Below, piece by piece: positions 17,816-26,983 of a stretch of DNA of 61,801 bases. The stretch lies in assembly GCA_030041955.1 (NCBI GenBank), contig JASIAO010000326.1, positions 1 to 61,801 of the forward strand, given 5' to 3'. Below the pieces are notes generated by a model, which searched no databases, was not told the origin of the DNA, and saw only the letters and a list, made by a program, of their open reading frames with translations. The translations under genes were made by a program, and so were the position numbers. Every line of letters begins with the position of its first letter. Within the stretch, counting starts at the first letter, position 1. The stretch is from Acidobacteriaceae bacterium. GTDB taxonomy: Bacteria; Acidobacteriota; Terriglobia; Terriglobales; Acidobacteriaceae.

Positions 17816-20479
17816 ATGACCATGCGCCGCTTCATCGATCGCGCCAGGAAAGACGAAGATCTCGCGCAGGAAATCGAGTCCCACCTCGCCCACGAACAGG
17901 ATGCGCAGACAGCACGTGGCGTCGCTCCAGAGGAGGCCCGGCGCCGTGCGCGTCTGCGTTTCGGCAATCCCCGCACAATGCGGGAGCGGGTGTGGCGCTA
18001 TCGCTCGCTCCCCTGGCTCGACGATGCGGTGCGCGACCTGCGGTTCGCGCTGCGCTCCCTGGCGCGAACACCCGGCTTCGCCGTCGTCACCCTACTCGTG
18101 GTCGCCGTCGGTATCGGCGTGAACACCGCGGTGTTCTCGGTGATCGATGCGGTTCTGCTCAAGCCACTCACGTATCCCGATCCGCAGGCGCTGGTGCAGC
18201 TGGTCCTGACCACGAACCAGGGGCCGTTTGCGGTCGCAAGCATTCCGGAGTTCGCGCTGTGGAGCCGGCAGACCAGTATTTTCCAGCAGATTGCCGCGTA
18301 TGACTTTGGCGCAGCCGGCGTCAACCTTACCGGGAGTGATCATCCTGAGCAGGTGCAGGCTGTCCATGTCACGCGGGACTACTTCGCTCTCTTCGGCGCG
18401 CCCGTGGTTGCAGGCCGCACCTTCACCGCCGCTGAAGATAGTCCGAATGGTGGCTCTGTGGTGGTCCTCAGTTACGGGCTCTGGAAGCAGCGCTATGGCG
18501 GCGACCCCGGAATCGTCGGTAAGACGATTCAGCTCGATGGCCAGCCGTATCTCGTAGTGGGCGTCATCGGCCGCAACTTCGTGACCGACACGCCCGTGGA
18601 TCTCTGGATTCCGGATCAGTTCGAACTGAATTCCCACGAGATGGTCGTCAACTATAACGTCGTGGCGCGGCTCCGGCCCGGCGTCACCCTGGCTCAGGCG
18701 AACGCGCAGCTCCGCCTGGTGGCCGACCAGTTCCGGCGCGCCTACGGCAGCCGCTCTCTTCCGCCGGGCGGTGGATTCGGCGCCGTCTCCCTTCAGCAAT
18801 TCATGGTCGGCGATATGCGCTTTCCGCTTCTGGTTCTGCTGGGGGCCGTGGGCTTTGTGCTGCTTATCGCCTGCGCCAACGTTGCCAATCTGCTGCTGGC
18901 CAGAGCTTCGGCACGCCGGCGCGAACTGGCCACGCGCGCGGCCATTGGCGCCGGACGCGGCCAGATCATTCGTCAACTGCTCACCGAGAGTCTCGTGCTC
19001 GCCCTGGCAGGCGGACTCCTCGGACTCATCCTCGGCTTCTTCGGTGTGCGGCTGCTGCTCCGGGTCAATCCGGGGAACATTCCGCGTATCAGTGCAACCG
19101 GACCCTCCATCTCGCTGGACCCCCGTATTCTGCTTTTCACTCTCGGCGTTTCGGTGATCACCGGCGTTCTGTTTGGACTAATACCGGCGATTGCCGCATC
19201 CCGCTCAAACCTGGCGGCCACCCTGAATGAGGGTTCCAGCCGCTCGGGCACGAGTTTCCGCCAGGGCAAGGTTCGCTGCCTCCTCGTCGTCAGCGAGGTC
19301 GCGCTGGCCCTCATTCTCGTCATTGGGGCGGCTTTGCTCATTCGCACGTTTCACAAGCTGGGTGCGGTCGATCCCGGCTTCACCACGCACAACGTGCTCA
19401 CCATGGCCATGTCTGTCAGCGGGGACCGCTTTCAGACCACCGCACCGGTGGCGCAGCTGGTTCGCGACGGACAGGATCGCCTCCAGGCGGTGCCGGGAGT
19501 GCTCGCCGCGGGCGCCAGCAATTGTCTGCCCCTGGAGTCAGGGTTCGGCATGACCTTCGACATCCTCGGCCGTCCGAAGGGCAACGCTCCGTTCACCGGC
19601 GGCGCCGGCTTCTACTCCATCTCTTCAGGTTATTTCTCGAGTCTGGAAATTCCCTTGCTGCGCGGTCGCGTCTTCACTGAGCGCGATGATGCGACGGCGC
19701 CGGGAGTCGTCGTCATCAGTCAGGCGATGGCCCGCCAGTATTGGCCGAATGGCGACCCGCTGAAAGACCGGATTCAGATCGGTGTCGGCGCGGGACCCGC
19801 GTTTGCCGAGCCCCCGCGCCAGGTGGTCGGCATCGTCGGCGATACCCGCAATTGGAGTGTCGATCAGAATCCCGCCCCGATGATGTACATCCCTCTCGCG
19901 CAGATGCCGGATGGCGAGACGGCCCTCAACTCGAAGGTAGCGCCCCTTTGGTGGATCGTGCGCACGCGTGGGAATCCTTACACGGTCCTGGCTCCGGTTG
20001 AGAAAGCCCTGCGTGAAGCGAGCGGCGATCTGGCCGTGGCGCATATCCGCACTATAGACGAGGTCGAAGCGCGCAACATCGCACGGCAGCGGTTCAATAT
20101 GGTTCTGCTGACGATCTTCGGACTCTCCGGACTTCTGATGGCTGCCATCGGCGTGTATGGAGTCATGTCTTATTCCGTGCAGCAGCGCACCCACGAGATG
20201 GGTGTCCGCATGGCGCTGGGGGCGCAGGCCTGGCATCTGCGCAGAATGGTCATCGGCCAGGGCATGATGCTGGCTTTGCTGGGCGAGGCTGTGGGACTCG
20301 CCGGAGCCTGCTGGCTCACGCGGTTGCTTGCGAGCTTCCTGTTTGGAGTGAAGCCCTGGGATCCGATGGCTTTCGTTGCGACGCCGCTCCTGCTGTCGAT
20401 GATCGCCCTGCTGGCGGTCTGGATTCCTGCGCAGCGCGCGACGCGCGTCGACCCGATGACCGCGCTCCGGCTGGAGTGA
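17816..20479 (+). CDS. ADOP-type ABC transporter permease (MacB/FtsX fold, duplicated)
   Basis: This 887-residue inner-membrane protein belongs to the acidobacterial duplicated orphan permease group. A 60-residue soluble N-terminal helix pair (FIDRARKDEDLAQEIESHL ... RLRFGNPRTMRERVW) precedes two copies of a MacB-core periplasmic domain plus FtsX transmembrane unit. The first copy has helix 1 at about residues 90-110 (GFAVVTLLVVAVGIGVNTAVF) and the ANVANLLLARASARRRELATR motif at about 350; the second ends in the mirrored RTHEMGVRMALGAQ region at about 795. It has no ATPase domain, so it must pair with an ATPase encoded elsewhere or work as a mechanotransmission/signalling protein. The start has GGAGG (17803-17807) eight bases upstream. 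Confidence 0.92.
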   Translation: MTMRRFIDRARKDEDLAQEIESHLAHEQDAQTARGVAPEEARRRARLRFGNPRTMRERVWRYRSLPWLDDAVRDLRFALRSLARTPGFAVVTLLVVAVGIGVNTAVFSVIDAVLLKPLTYPDPQALVQLVLTTNQGPFAVASIPEFALWSRQTSIFQQIAAYDFGAAGVNLTGSDHPEQVQAVHVTRDYFALFGAPVVAGRTFTAAEDSPNGGSVVVLSYGLWKQRYGGDPGIVGKTIQLDGQPYLVVGVIGRNFVTDTPVDLWIPDQFELNSHEMVVNYNVVARLRPGVTLAQANAQLRLVADQFRRAYGSRSLPPGGGFGAVSLQQFMVGDMRFPLLVLLGAVGFVLLIACANVANLLLARASARRRELATRAAIGAGRGQIIRQLLTESLVLALAGGLLGLILGFFGVRLLLRVNPGNIPRISATGPSISLDPRILLFTLGVSVITGVLFGLIPAIAASRSNLAATLNEGSSRSGTSFRQGKVRCLLVVSEVALALILVIGAALLIRTFHKLGAVDPGFTTHNVLTMAMSVSGDRFQTTAPVAQLVRDGQDRLQAVPGVLAAGASNCLPLESGFGMTFDILGRPKGNAPFTGGAGFYSISSGYFSSLEIPLLRGRVFTERDDATAPGVVVISQAMARQYWPNGDPLKDRIQIGVGAGPAFAEPPRQVVGIVGDTRNWSVDQNPAPMMYIPLAQMPDGETALNSKVAPLWWIVRTRGNPYTVLAPVEKALREASGDLAVAHIRTIDEVEARNIARQRFNMVLLTIFGLSGLLMAAIGVYGVMSYSVQQRTHEMGVRMALGAQAWHLRRMVIGQGMMLALLGEAVGLAGACWLTRLLASFLFGVKPWDPMAFVATPLLLSMIALLAVWIPAQRATRVDPMTALRLE

Positions 20480-20493
20480 TCACCCGGAAATGT

Positions 20494-20525
20494 CGATGAG
20501 CGCATCATCGCCAAATCGCTCATCG
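20494..20525. repeat. 9-bp perfect hairpin after the ADOP gene
   Basis: CGATGAGCG (20494-20502) and CGCTCATCG (20517-20525) form a perfect inverted repeat with a 14-nt loop, starting 15 bp after the ADOP stop. It could help end the transcript, but there is no T-run. Confidence 0.4.
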
Positions 20526-20652
20526 AATCGGCATTTCTGACGGGTAGCCGGCTTTGCGCGAGTTTTTCGGAGGCGCCGGCCAGGGATCATCCAGGGATGC
20601 TGTCGAGTTTATCGGGACACATCCTGCTGTCTCTGCCTCACGCCAGCATGAA

Positions 20653-22959
20653 TCAACGCCTGGGTGACAACCCGCTCTCGCCGCGATTGGACAGTTGGCC
20701 GAATTTCACCAGGCGAACTCTCTGCTGCAGGGGCAGGTTCTCTGACGAGCCTCCCGCAAAGAACGTGTATTCTCCGGGAACCAGGGTCCATTGGTCCTTG
20801 TCAACATCGAACACGCTGAGATACTGCGCTGGAATCTCCAGTGAGACATGCTTGCTTTCGCCCGGATTCAATTGCGTTCTTTGCCAGCCGATAAGTCGTC
20901 TGGGAGGTTCTCCTGCGCTCGGGGGAAACGCCGCGTAGACCTCCGCAATCTCGGCTCCGGCGCGGTCGCCTGTGTTTTTGATTGAGAAGCTGACGCTCAC
21001 TCCCCCGTCAACCTTCACACGCAAGCCGGAGTAGCGAAACGTGGTGTAGGAGAGCCCAAAGCCAAAAGGAAACAGCACGGCATTCTGCGTGGCGTCGTAC
21101 CATTTGTAACCGACGAGCAATCCGTCTTTGTAGTAAAGCTGCACGGCAGGGCGCTGCTTGCCGGACCTGCCGAACAGGGCCGCCAGATGCGCAAGAGCGC
21201 CGTTCTCCCTCTGGGAGGCGGGCGGCTTCACGACCATGGGTTGGGGCATATCGACATCGCTCAGAGGAAAAGTGATCGGCAATTTGGCGGACGGGTTCGC
21301 CTGTCCGAACAGAACGTCGGCAACCGCATCTGCTCCGCGGCTGCCCGCGTACCATGCCTCCAGAATGCCGCTTACCTTGTTGGCCCACGGCATCAGGGCG
21401 GGACTACCCGTTTCCAGAACCACAATCGTATGCGGGTTCGCGGCCGCCACCTGCTCGACCAGCGCATTCTGGTCCCCGGGGAGAGACAGGGTGGCAAGAT
21501 CCATGCCCTCGCTCTCCCATTGCCAGACAAAAACAATGGCAACATCGGCAGCCCGAGCCAGCGCGGCAGCGGTAGCGGGATTTGTCCCGGGATCGTATTC
21601 GACCCCTGCATGAGGGGCTCGTGCGCGCAAAGCTTTCAGCGGCGAGGTCGGAAACCAGACTTGCCACCGCCATGACAGACGCTTCTCGAAGCCAAGCGCG
21701 TTCCCGGCAGGCGGATCGACCTGGCCTGAGCCGCCCCCGGAGATCATCGCAACATCGGCATGCGCGCCAATCACAGCAATGGTATGGAGTTTGGCGGCGT
21801 CGAGCGGAAGCTGCGCATTTTCATTCCGGAGCAAAACGATACTCTCCTCTGCCAGATGCTTCGCGATATTGGAATCTCGCTCGACATCAACGGGGCCTCT
21901 GCGGGGAGGATCGTCGACGATGCCGCTGGCAAACTCCGACCGCAGGATGCGACGAACGTGCTCATCCAGCTCGGCCATGGGAATCCTGCCGGCGACCACG
22001 TCCCGCTTCATCGCGTCTCCATAGAAGACGGACGATGGCTCTTCGTTATCCATACCGGCTGCGGAGGCTTTGACAGTACTGTGTGTTGCACCCCAATCCG
22101 AAAGGACAAAGCCGGGAAATTTCCAGTTTTTTCTGAGCACGTCAGTCAACAGATATTTGTTCTGGCAGGATGACTCGCCATTCACGCCGTTATATGCGCA
22201 CATCACAGCCCCAGCCTGCGAACCGCGCAGTCCAATTTCGAAAGCCAGCAAGTCGGTTTCGCGCATAGAGCGCCGATCGATATTGACATTAAGCGCGTGC
22301 CGGTCGCTTTCGCGGTCGTTCATGGCAAAGTGCTTCAAGTTGCCGATGACATGCTGGGCCTGCGTCCCGGCCACCATCCGGCCGGCCATCGTGCCTGCAA
22401 GAATGGGATCCTCTCCGAAGTATTCAAAGGTGCGGCCATCGCGCGGCTCCCGCGCCAGGTTTACGCCTCCGCCCAGAGACATGTCGTAACCCTGGGCTCG
22501 CAATTCCCGTCCGAGGAGCGCTCCGTATTCATAGGCGGCATTTTCATCCCACGTGGACGCCAACGCGAGATCGTCGGGCAACCCCGTGGAATAGCGGCCA
22601 TTTCTGCGGCTGCGCGTCACGCCATACGAGGCATTGTTCATCTGAATTCCGGGGATGCGCAGGCGTGGAATGCCCACCACGTACCCCACCCCTCCATTGG
22701 AGTGCAGAATCTCCAGGTTCATCGTGCCCAGGCCATGCCAGCCTGTCCCATGCAGTAAGGAGATCTTCTCGTCCAGGGTCATCTGCTTAAGGACCAGGTC
22801 GGTCCGCGCGTCCGGAGAAAGGGCGCGGTTCAGCCATGGGTATTGGAGGGAGTTCCCGGCATTTCCATTGTGGATGTGCTGGCCGCAGTGCGGCGAGACT
22901 GCAACAAACGCAAACAGGCCGAGGATCATTGCAACTGGCCGCCGCGGATGCAGATTCAT
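20653..22959 (-). CDS. exported beta-glucosidase-like glycoside hydrolase family 3
   Basis: This 768-residue GH3 enzyme is likely to cleave beta-linked glucose or xylose from oligosaccharides in the periplasm. A hydrophobic N-terminus (AMILGLFAFVAVS) marks export. The (alpha/beta)8 domain contains the KHF motif at about 209-211 and the nucleophile Asp288 in FVLSDWGAT. The alpha/beta sandwich follows (VVLETGSPALMPW, FPFGFGLSYTTF) and a fibronectin-III-like C-terminal domain closes the chain (SIKNTGDRAGAEIAEVY). All canonical parts of a three-domain beta-glucosidase are present. Start ATG 22959; it is transcribed away from the divergent PRC-barrel gene, and the 170-bp gap holds MarR-type operators that may act in both directions. 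Confidence 0.92.
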   Translation of the reverse strand: MNLHPRRPVAMILGLFAFVAVSPHCGQHIHNGNAGNSLQYPWLNRALSPDARTDLVLKQMTLDEKISLLHGTGWHGLGTMNLEILHSNGGVGYVVGIPRLRIPGIQMNNASYGVTRSRRNGRYSTGLPDDLALASTWDENAAYEYGALLGRELRAQGYDMSLGGGVNLAREPRDGRTFEYFGEDPILAGTMAGRMVAGTQAQHVIGNLKHFAMNDRESDRHALNVNIDRRSMRETDLLAFEIGLRGSQAGAVMCAYNGVNGESSCQNKYLLTDVLRKNWKFPGFVLSDWGATHSTVKASAAGMDNEEPSSVFYGDAMKRDVVAGRIPMAELDEHVRRILRSEFASGIVDDPPRRGPVDVERDSNIAKHLAEESIVLLRNENAQLPLDAAKLHTIAVIGAHADVAMISGGGSGQVDPPAGNALGFEKRLSWRWQVWFPTSPLKALRARAPHAGVEYDPGTNPATAAALARAADVAIVFVWQWESEGMDLATLSLPGDQNALVEQVAAANPHTIVVLETGSPALMPWANKVSGILEAWYAGSRGADAVADVLFGQANPSAKLPITFPLSDVDMPQPMVVKPPASQRENGALAHLAALFGRSGKQRPAVQLYYKDGLLVGYKWYDATQNAVLFPFGFGLSYTTFRYSGLRVKVDGGVSVSFSIKNTGDRAGAEIAEVYAAFPPSAGEPPRRLIGWQRTQLNPGESKHVSLEIPAQYLSVFDVDKDQWTLVPGEYTFFAGGSSENLPLQQRVRLVKFGQLSNRGESGLSPRR

Positions 22960-23060
22960 CCTTCTTCCCCCGACATCAGCCTAATCGCTGCGCGGAGCGA
23001 ACGGTTAGCCAGCCGGATGTCGGCTTGTCTTCAGGAGTTTGGAACTCGATGCATGCATAG

Positions 23061-23101
23061 ATCGCATTGCGATATTCTATTAGATCGTATTGCGATATAA
23101 T
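23061..23101 (+). promoter_or_regulatory. promoter of the PRC-barrel gene with two MarR operators
   Basis: ATCGCATTGCGAT (23061-23073, perfect palindrome around the centre base) and ATCGTATTGCGAT (23084-23096) are offset by 23 bp. A perfect -10 TATAAT (23096-23101) begins at the last T of the second operator, so a bound dimer would cover it. The same 23-bp pair recurs at 24645-24680. Confidence 0.75.
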
Positions 23102-23129
23102 GAACCTGCAGATGTCAGGGGAGTAGGCA

Positions 23130-23756
23130 TTGGCTCACAGTCTCATTCAAATGCTCAGGTTTCCGGTTGTCACAAGGGACCGGAGGAAGCCCGCGATTCG
23201 AGGGCTTCTGTTTGATGACCGCTCGTGGTCCATACGCTACGTGGTTGTGAATGTCGGCAGCTGGCTGTCCGAGTGCCTTGTGGTTGTTCCGGCCGCTTCT
23301 CTCAGGACGCCGGACTGGTCGCGACAGATTGTCGAGACGAGGCTGACATTCGACCAGCTCTCCTGCGCTCCCGGGGTTGAAACAGTCAGGCCCGTCTCTC
23401 GCCAGCAGCAGCTGGCCTGGAACAGACACTTTGGATGGTGCGATCGCGACACGCATTACGGCAATGCGTTTCCATTAGGTTTCCCCCGTCAGGAGTTTCG
23501 CGACGTCGAAGGCAAGGATGATCCCCACCTGCGATCGAGCACGGATCTGATTTCCTACGAGGTATGGGATTCCAGTCGATACGTGGGAGTGCTTCAGGAT
23601 TTTTTCCTGGAGGACCACTCATGGCATATTGACTCTCTTCTGGTCAAAGCGGGGGACTGGGTCTTTCATGAGGAGTTTGTGCCCAGCTCGAGGGTTGTCG
23701 CAATTTCATGGGGACAAGGTCGTGTGGTGGTCGAAGGCATGGCATATGCCTGCTGA
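23130..23756 (+). CDS. PRC-barrel domain protein
   Basis: This 208-residue protein has two PRC-barrel repeats. The first is near residues 15-50 (RGLLFDDRSWSIRYVVVNVGSW) and the second near residues 145-185 (VGVLQDFFLEDHSWHIDSLLV, then AGDWVFHE). PRC barrels bind RNA or protein partners in ribosome maturation and photosynthetic reaction centres, and stand-alone tandem versions are common in stress loci of soil bacteria. TTG at 23130 is used because AGGGGAG lies six bases upstream and the first repeat begins soon after. It has its own MarR-operator promoter and is followed after 138 bp by marR1. The role is unknown, but co-regulation with the ClC/Cfa operon suggests envelope or acid stress. Confidence 0.8.
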   Translation: MAHSLIQMLRFPVVTRDRRKPAIRGLLFDDRSWSIRYVVVNVGSWLSECLVVVPAASLRTPDWSRQIVETRLTFDQLSCAPGVETVRPVSRQQQLAWNRHFGWCDRDTHYGNAFPLGFPRQEFRDVEGKDDPHLRSSTDLISYEVWDSSRYVGVLQDFFLEDHSWHIDSLLVKAGDWVFHEEFVPSSRVVAISWGQGRVVVEGMAYAC

Positions 23757-23869
23757 TCTTCATCGAGAGCCCCGCGCCGCCTTGCCGGCTCCCTGCGTGG
23801 AACACCATTTGCCCACATTCCGACGGCTCCGGCTGGCCGCCTGGCTCGCTCATCCAACGATTCAACTAG

Positions 23870-23887
23870 ATCGCACTGCGATATACT
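23870..23887 (+). promoter_or_regulatory. marR1 promoter with single operator overlapping the -10
   Basis: ATCGCACTGCGAT (23870-23882) is followed, sharing its final T, by TATACT (23882-23887). The ATG of marR1 starts eight bases after the hexamer, so the transcript would be leaderless. Autorepression is the simplest reading. Confidence 0.7.
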
Positions 23888-23894
23888 TACGACG

Positions 23895-24404
23895 ATGAAA
23901 AGCAGAGCAGCCGGGCCGGGCCGCGACAAGACGGGCCGGGCAAATCTCGAACGCCTGATTGCCGATTTGGCTGCATTTCGCTATTCGCTGCGCAAATTCG
24001 TCCGCTTTAGCGAGAATGCGGCGCGATCCTATGGAATTACGCCACAGCAACACCAGCTGATGCTTGGGGTCGCGGGATTCACCGGACGCGGATCGGCGAC
24101 CATTTCAGAACTGGCCGAATTCCTTCAGGCGCGGGTACATTCCGTGGTGGGTCTGGTCGAACGGGCGGAACAGCGCGGCCTTGTACGTGCGAAGAAGAGC
24201 CAGACGGACCGGAGAGTCGTGCTGGTGTCCCTGACGCCTCGTGGATCGCTGATTCTGGCCAGGTTGTCTGAAGTCCACCATCAGCAGGCACGAAGCCTTC
24301 GCCTTTTTATGGACAACAACAGCCCCGCCGGGGTTCATGCCCACTCGAGAAACTCGCGTGAAGGCGGAGCGCAGAATGCATCTGCCTTTCTCGGCGGTTT
24401 GTGA
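23895..24404 (+). CDS. MarR-family transcriptional regulator (first of two paralogues)
   Basis: This is a 169-residue winged-helix protein. The dimerisation helix (AFRYSLRKFVRFSENAARSYG) is followed by the recognition region TPQQHQLMLGVAGFTGR and SATISELAEFLQARVHSVVGL, and by the wing TDRRVVLVSLTPRG. It is about two-thirds identical in the DNA-binding part to the second MarR protein starting at 24725, so both probably bind the same palindrome. After about residue 140 the tail (PAGVHAHSRNSREGG) is unlike a MarR C-terminal helix, which may reflect a frame change near the end. Its promoter carries one operator. Confidence 0.9.
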   Translation: MKSRAAGPGRDKTGRANLERLIADLAAFRYSLRKFVRFSENAARSYGITPQQHQLMLGVAGFTGRGSATISELAEFLQARVHSVVGLVERAEQRGLVRAKKSQTDRRVVLVSLTPRGSLILARLSEVHHQQARSLRLFMDNNSPAGVHAHSRNSREGGAQNASAFLGGL

Positions 24405-24724
24405 ACGCCTGCGCAAAGAACATACCTGCGTGAGGCAGAGTGCGAGCAGGCGAACAGCAGGAAGAGAGTGGCTGCCTGCCATTCGCCGCTGCAGGAATAC
24501 TCCCGCGCCAACAGGATTTGGCGGACGATTTATACCCGGGCCTGGCAGCACTCCTGCGCCATGGCGCTGACCATCGGATCCGACCGGCCTCACAGTATTA
24601 CCTTTCGGTGGTTTCGTTTGTGCACCTGCAACGACTGGAGAATAATCGCAATGCGATGTAATATTAGATCGTAGTGCGATCTACTGGCTGCACACCGCGG
24701 TGGATCTGCAGGGCGGCATTCCCC
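24405..24724. other. 320-bp gap between the two marR genes
   Basis: No supportable gene. The right part holds the paired operators at 24645-24680. The left part has open frames but no family resemblance; it could be remains of the original tail or a duplicated gene. Confidence 0.45.
24645..24685 (+). promoter_or_regulatory. promoter of the marR2-ClC-ClC-Cfa operon with two MarR operators
   Basis: ATCGCAATGCGAT (24645-24657) and ATCGTAGTGCGAT (24668-24680) are again offset by exactly 23 bp. The second copy has the same C-to-T change in its left half as in the PRC promoter. A weak -10 (TCTACT, 24680-24685) starts at its last T. Confidence 0.7.
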
Positions 24725-25150
24725 ATGACTAACCAGGAAATCAATCGAGATCTGGCATGGTTTCGTTACAACCTGCGGCGGTTTCTCCGCTTCAGCGAGG
24801 ACGCGGCGCGGGAATGCGGCGTGACGCCGCAGCAGCACCAGCTGATGCTGGGCGTGGTGGGCTTCACTGAGGCCGGCACCGCGACGATTTCGGAACTGGC
24901 GGAGTTTTTGCAGGAACGGAACAATTCCGTGGTTGGGCTGGTGGGGCGGGCGATGGAGAGCGGTCTGGTGGTACGGCAGTCGGGGGCGACGGACCGGCGG
25001 CAGGTGGTGGTGTCGCTCACGGAGAAAGGCAAATCAGTCCTCGGCCAGCTGACACAGATGCACCACGCCGAGCTGCGACGGGTGCGTGTGGGGTTCCCTA
25101 CAGGATGGGACTGGCCGAGACGCGCGGCGATGAGCAGGAAATCCGCATGA
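24725..25150 (+). CDS. MarR-family transcriptional regulator (second paralogue), first gene of the ClC operon
   Basis: This 141-residue regulator has the same layout as marR1: helix AWFRYNLRRFLRFSEDAAREC, then TPQQHQLMLGVVGF, the recognition helix EFLQERNNSVVGLVGRA and wing TDRRQVVVSLTEKG. I start it at ATG 24725 and not at the GTG inside the operator (24674), because homology begins there. Its TGA overlaps the ATG of the first ClC gene (ATGA at 25147-25150), which implies translational coupling. MarR proteins usually repress their own operon until an acidic or phenolic ligand or oxidant binds. Confidence 0.9.
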   Translation: MTNQEINRDLAWFRYNLRRFLRFSEDAARECGVTPQQHQLMLGVVGFTEAGTATISELAEFLQERNNSVVGLVGRAMESGLVVRQSGATDRRQVVVSLTEKGKSVLGQLTQMHHAELRRVRVGFPTGWDWPRRAAMSRKSA

Positions 25151-26937
25151 CGGGAATGAGTGAAGGCCGGCGCAAAGGTCGGCTGGTGGGGCACCCGCTG
25201 TTGCGGCGCTATCTGCCCCTGGTGCACGAGGATCTCGTGCAGGTGTACGCGCGCGATCTGCGCAAGTGGCTGGTGCTGGCGCCGATTATCGGGGCCGTGA
25301 CAGGGCTGGCCATCACAGGAATTGCGGTAGTGATCCTGCGGAAGATGTGGCCGGATGTGCTTGGATACTACCTGCGGCATCATTGGGCGATTGTGCCGGG
25401 CCTTACGGGAGGAATGGTGCTGACCGGCCTCATCATGCAGTACTTCACGCCCGATCCGGACGAGCACTCGACCGAGGAGATCATCCGGTCGTATCACGAG
25501 CACCAGGGCGACATCGACCTGAGGCCGTTCTTCGCCAAGCTGCTGGCGGCAGTGACCACGGTGGGCTTTGGAGGCAGCGCGGCACTGGAGGGGCCCAGCA
25601 TCTACGGCGGCGGCGCGATCGGGTCGTGGCTGTGGACGAGATTGCGGCGGATGGGGCTGGACGCACGGGATCGGAGGATCATGCTGATCTCCGGCGCAGC
25701 GGCAGGAATGTCGGCGGTTTTCCATGCCCCGCTGACCGGCATTGTGTTCGCGCTGGAGATGCCGTACCGCGACGATCTGGCGCACGAGGCGCTGGTGCCG
25801 TCGCTGATCGCCTCGGTCGTATCCTACGTGACGCTGACCTCCTTCCTGGGCGCTGAGCCGCTGTTCAACTTCATCCACGCGACCCGTTATACGCGGCAGG
25901 ACCTTTACTGGAGTGCGCTGGAGGGCGTGCTGATCGGGCTGATTGCGGTGGCTTTTGTGGTCACCTTCCGGCGCGTGCGCACGTACTTTGTGGGATGGGG
26001 CGTGCCCCACTGGGTCAAGCTGGGCATTGGCGGATTGCTGACGGGCCTGTGCGGAGAGGCCTTTTTGTACTTCTATAACGGTCCGCTGGTGCCGCTGGGG
26101 CCGAATTACGAAGCCGTGGATATGATCCTGGCGGGGCATCACGGAACGCAGCAATTGCTGGCGTTCAGCGGGCTGAAACTGCTGGCGACGATCTTCACGC
26201 TGGGCGTGGGCGGGGTGAGCGCGATGTTCGTGCCGCTGTTCCTCACCGGCGGCGCGCTGGGGACGGCATTCGCGCAGATGATTGTGCACGCCCCGGATGC
26301 GGGACTTTATGCAGCGGTCGGGATGGCGGCATTTATCTCGGCGGGGTACAAGACGCCGCTGGCAGCGGCGGTCTTTGTAGCAGAGGCAACCGGAGCGCAT
26401 GCGTTTATCATTCCCGCGTTGATCGGGGCGGCGGTAGCGTACGCGGTTTCGGGCGACGCCTCGGCATCGGGGGACCAGCGGCTGCACGAGGGCGTAAAGC
26501 TGCAGGAGCTGACGGAGACGCCGGTGAGCGCCGTCATGCAGACGCAGCTGATCGCCGCGCAGGGATCGATGACGGTCGCGGAATTCGTCCACACGTTATC
26601 GCCGCACGCGCATCACGACGCTTTCCCGGTATTCGACGGACACCGGCTGCTGGGCGCGGTGACGCTGTGGGCCGTGCTGCACGTTTCACCGGAAAAGTGG
26701 AGAACTACCGAAGTTCAGGGCCTGATAGATGGGCGCATTGCGCGTGTGTCACCCGACTGCGATGTCAGGGAAGCACTCCGGCTGCTGCTGGGCGAGCACA
26801 CGCACCCGATGCTGCTGGTAGTTTCCGATGCGGGCCAGATGCAGGGGATCGTGACGAAGACGGACATCCTGCACGCACTGAAGACGCGGCGCGAAGCGCC
26901 GGCAGCCGTGAAGCTGGAGAAATCCGTGGCCGTGTGA
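25147..26937 (+). CDS. ClC-family chloride channel/antiporter with CBS domains (first copy)
   Basis: This 597-residue inner-membrane protein has about ten membrane helices and a C-terminal CBS pair (PVSAVMQTQLIAAQGSMTV, then DGRIARVSPDCDVREAL). The external-gate glutamate is kept in GGSAALEGP (usual form GREGP), and a GVSAMFVPLF segment corresponds to the GxFxP anion-binding motif. The first GSGIP motif is not obvious. In E. coli, ClC exchangers export chloride against protons and support survival of acid shock. The start at 25147 gives an ATGA overlap with marR2 and has AGGA about eight bases upstream. The next ClC gene follows after 46 bp. Confidence 0.9.
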   Translation: MTGMSEGRRKGRLVGHPLLRRYLPLVHEDLVQVYARDLRKWLVLAPIIGAVTGLAITGIAVVILRKMWPDVLGYYLRHHWAIVPGLTGGMVLTGLIMQYFTPDPDEHSTEEIIRSYHEHQGDIDLRPFFAKLLAAVTTVGFGGSAALEGPSIYGGGAIGSWLWTRLRRMGLDARDRRIMLISGAAAGMSAVFHAPLTGIVFALEMPYRDDLAHEALVPSLIASVVSYVTLTSFLGAEPLFNFIHATRYTRQDLYWSALEGVLIGLIAVAFVVTFRRVRTYFVGWGVPHWVKLGIGGLLTGLCGEAFLYFYNGPLVPLGPNYEAVDMILAGHHGTQQLLAFSGLKLLATIFTLGVGGVSAMFVPLFLTGGALGTAFAQMIVHAPDAGLYAAVGMAAFISAGYKTPLAAAVFVAEATGAHAFIIPALIGAAVAYAVSGDASASGDQRLHEGVKLQELTETPVSAVMQTQLIAAQGSMTVAEFVHTLSPHAHHDAFPVFDGHRLLGAVTLWAVLHVSPEKWRTTEVQGLIDGRIARVSPDCDVREALRLLLGEHTHPMLLVVSDAGQMQGIVTKTDILHALKTRREAPAAVKLEKSVAV

Positions 26938-26983
26938 AGCAGCGGTTGGCGGACTACAAGCAGGGCGAGTACGGAGGTTCACG

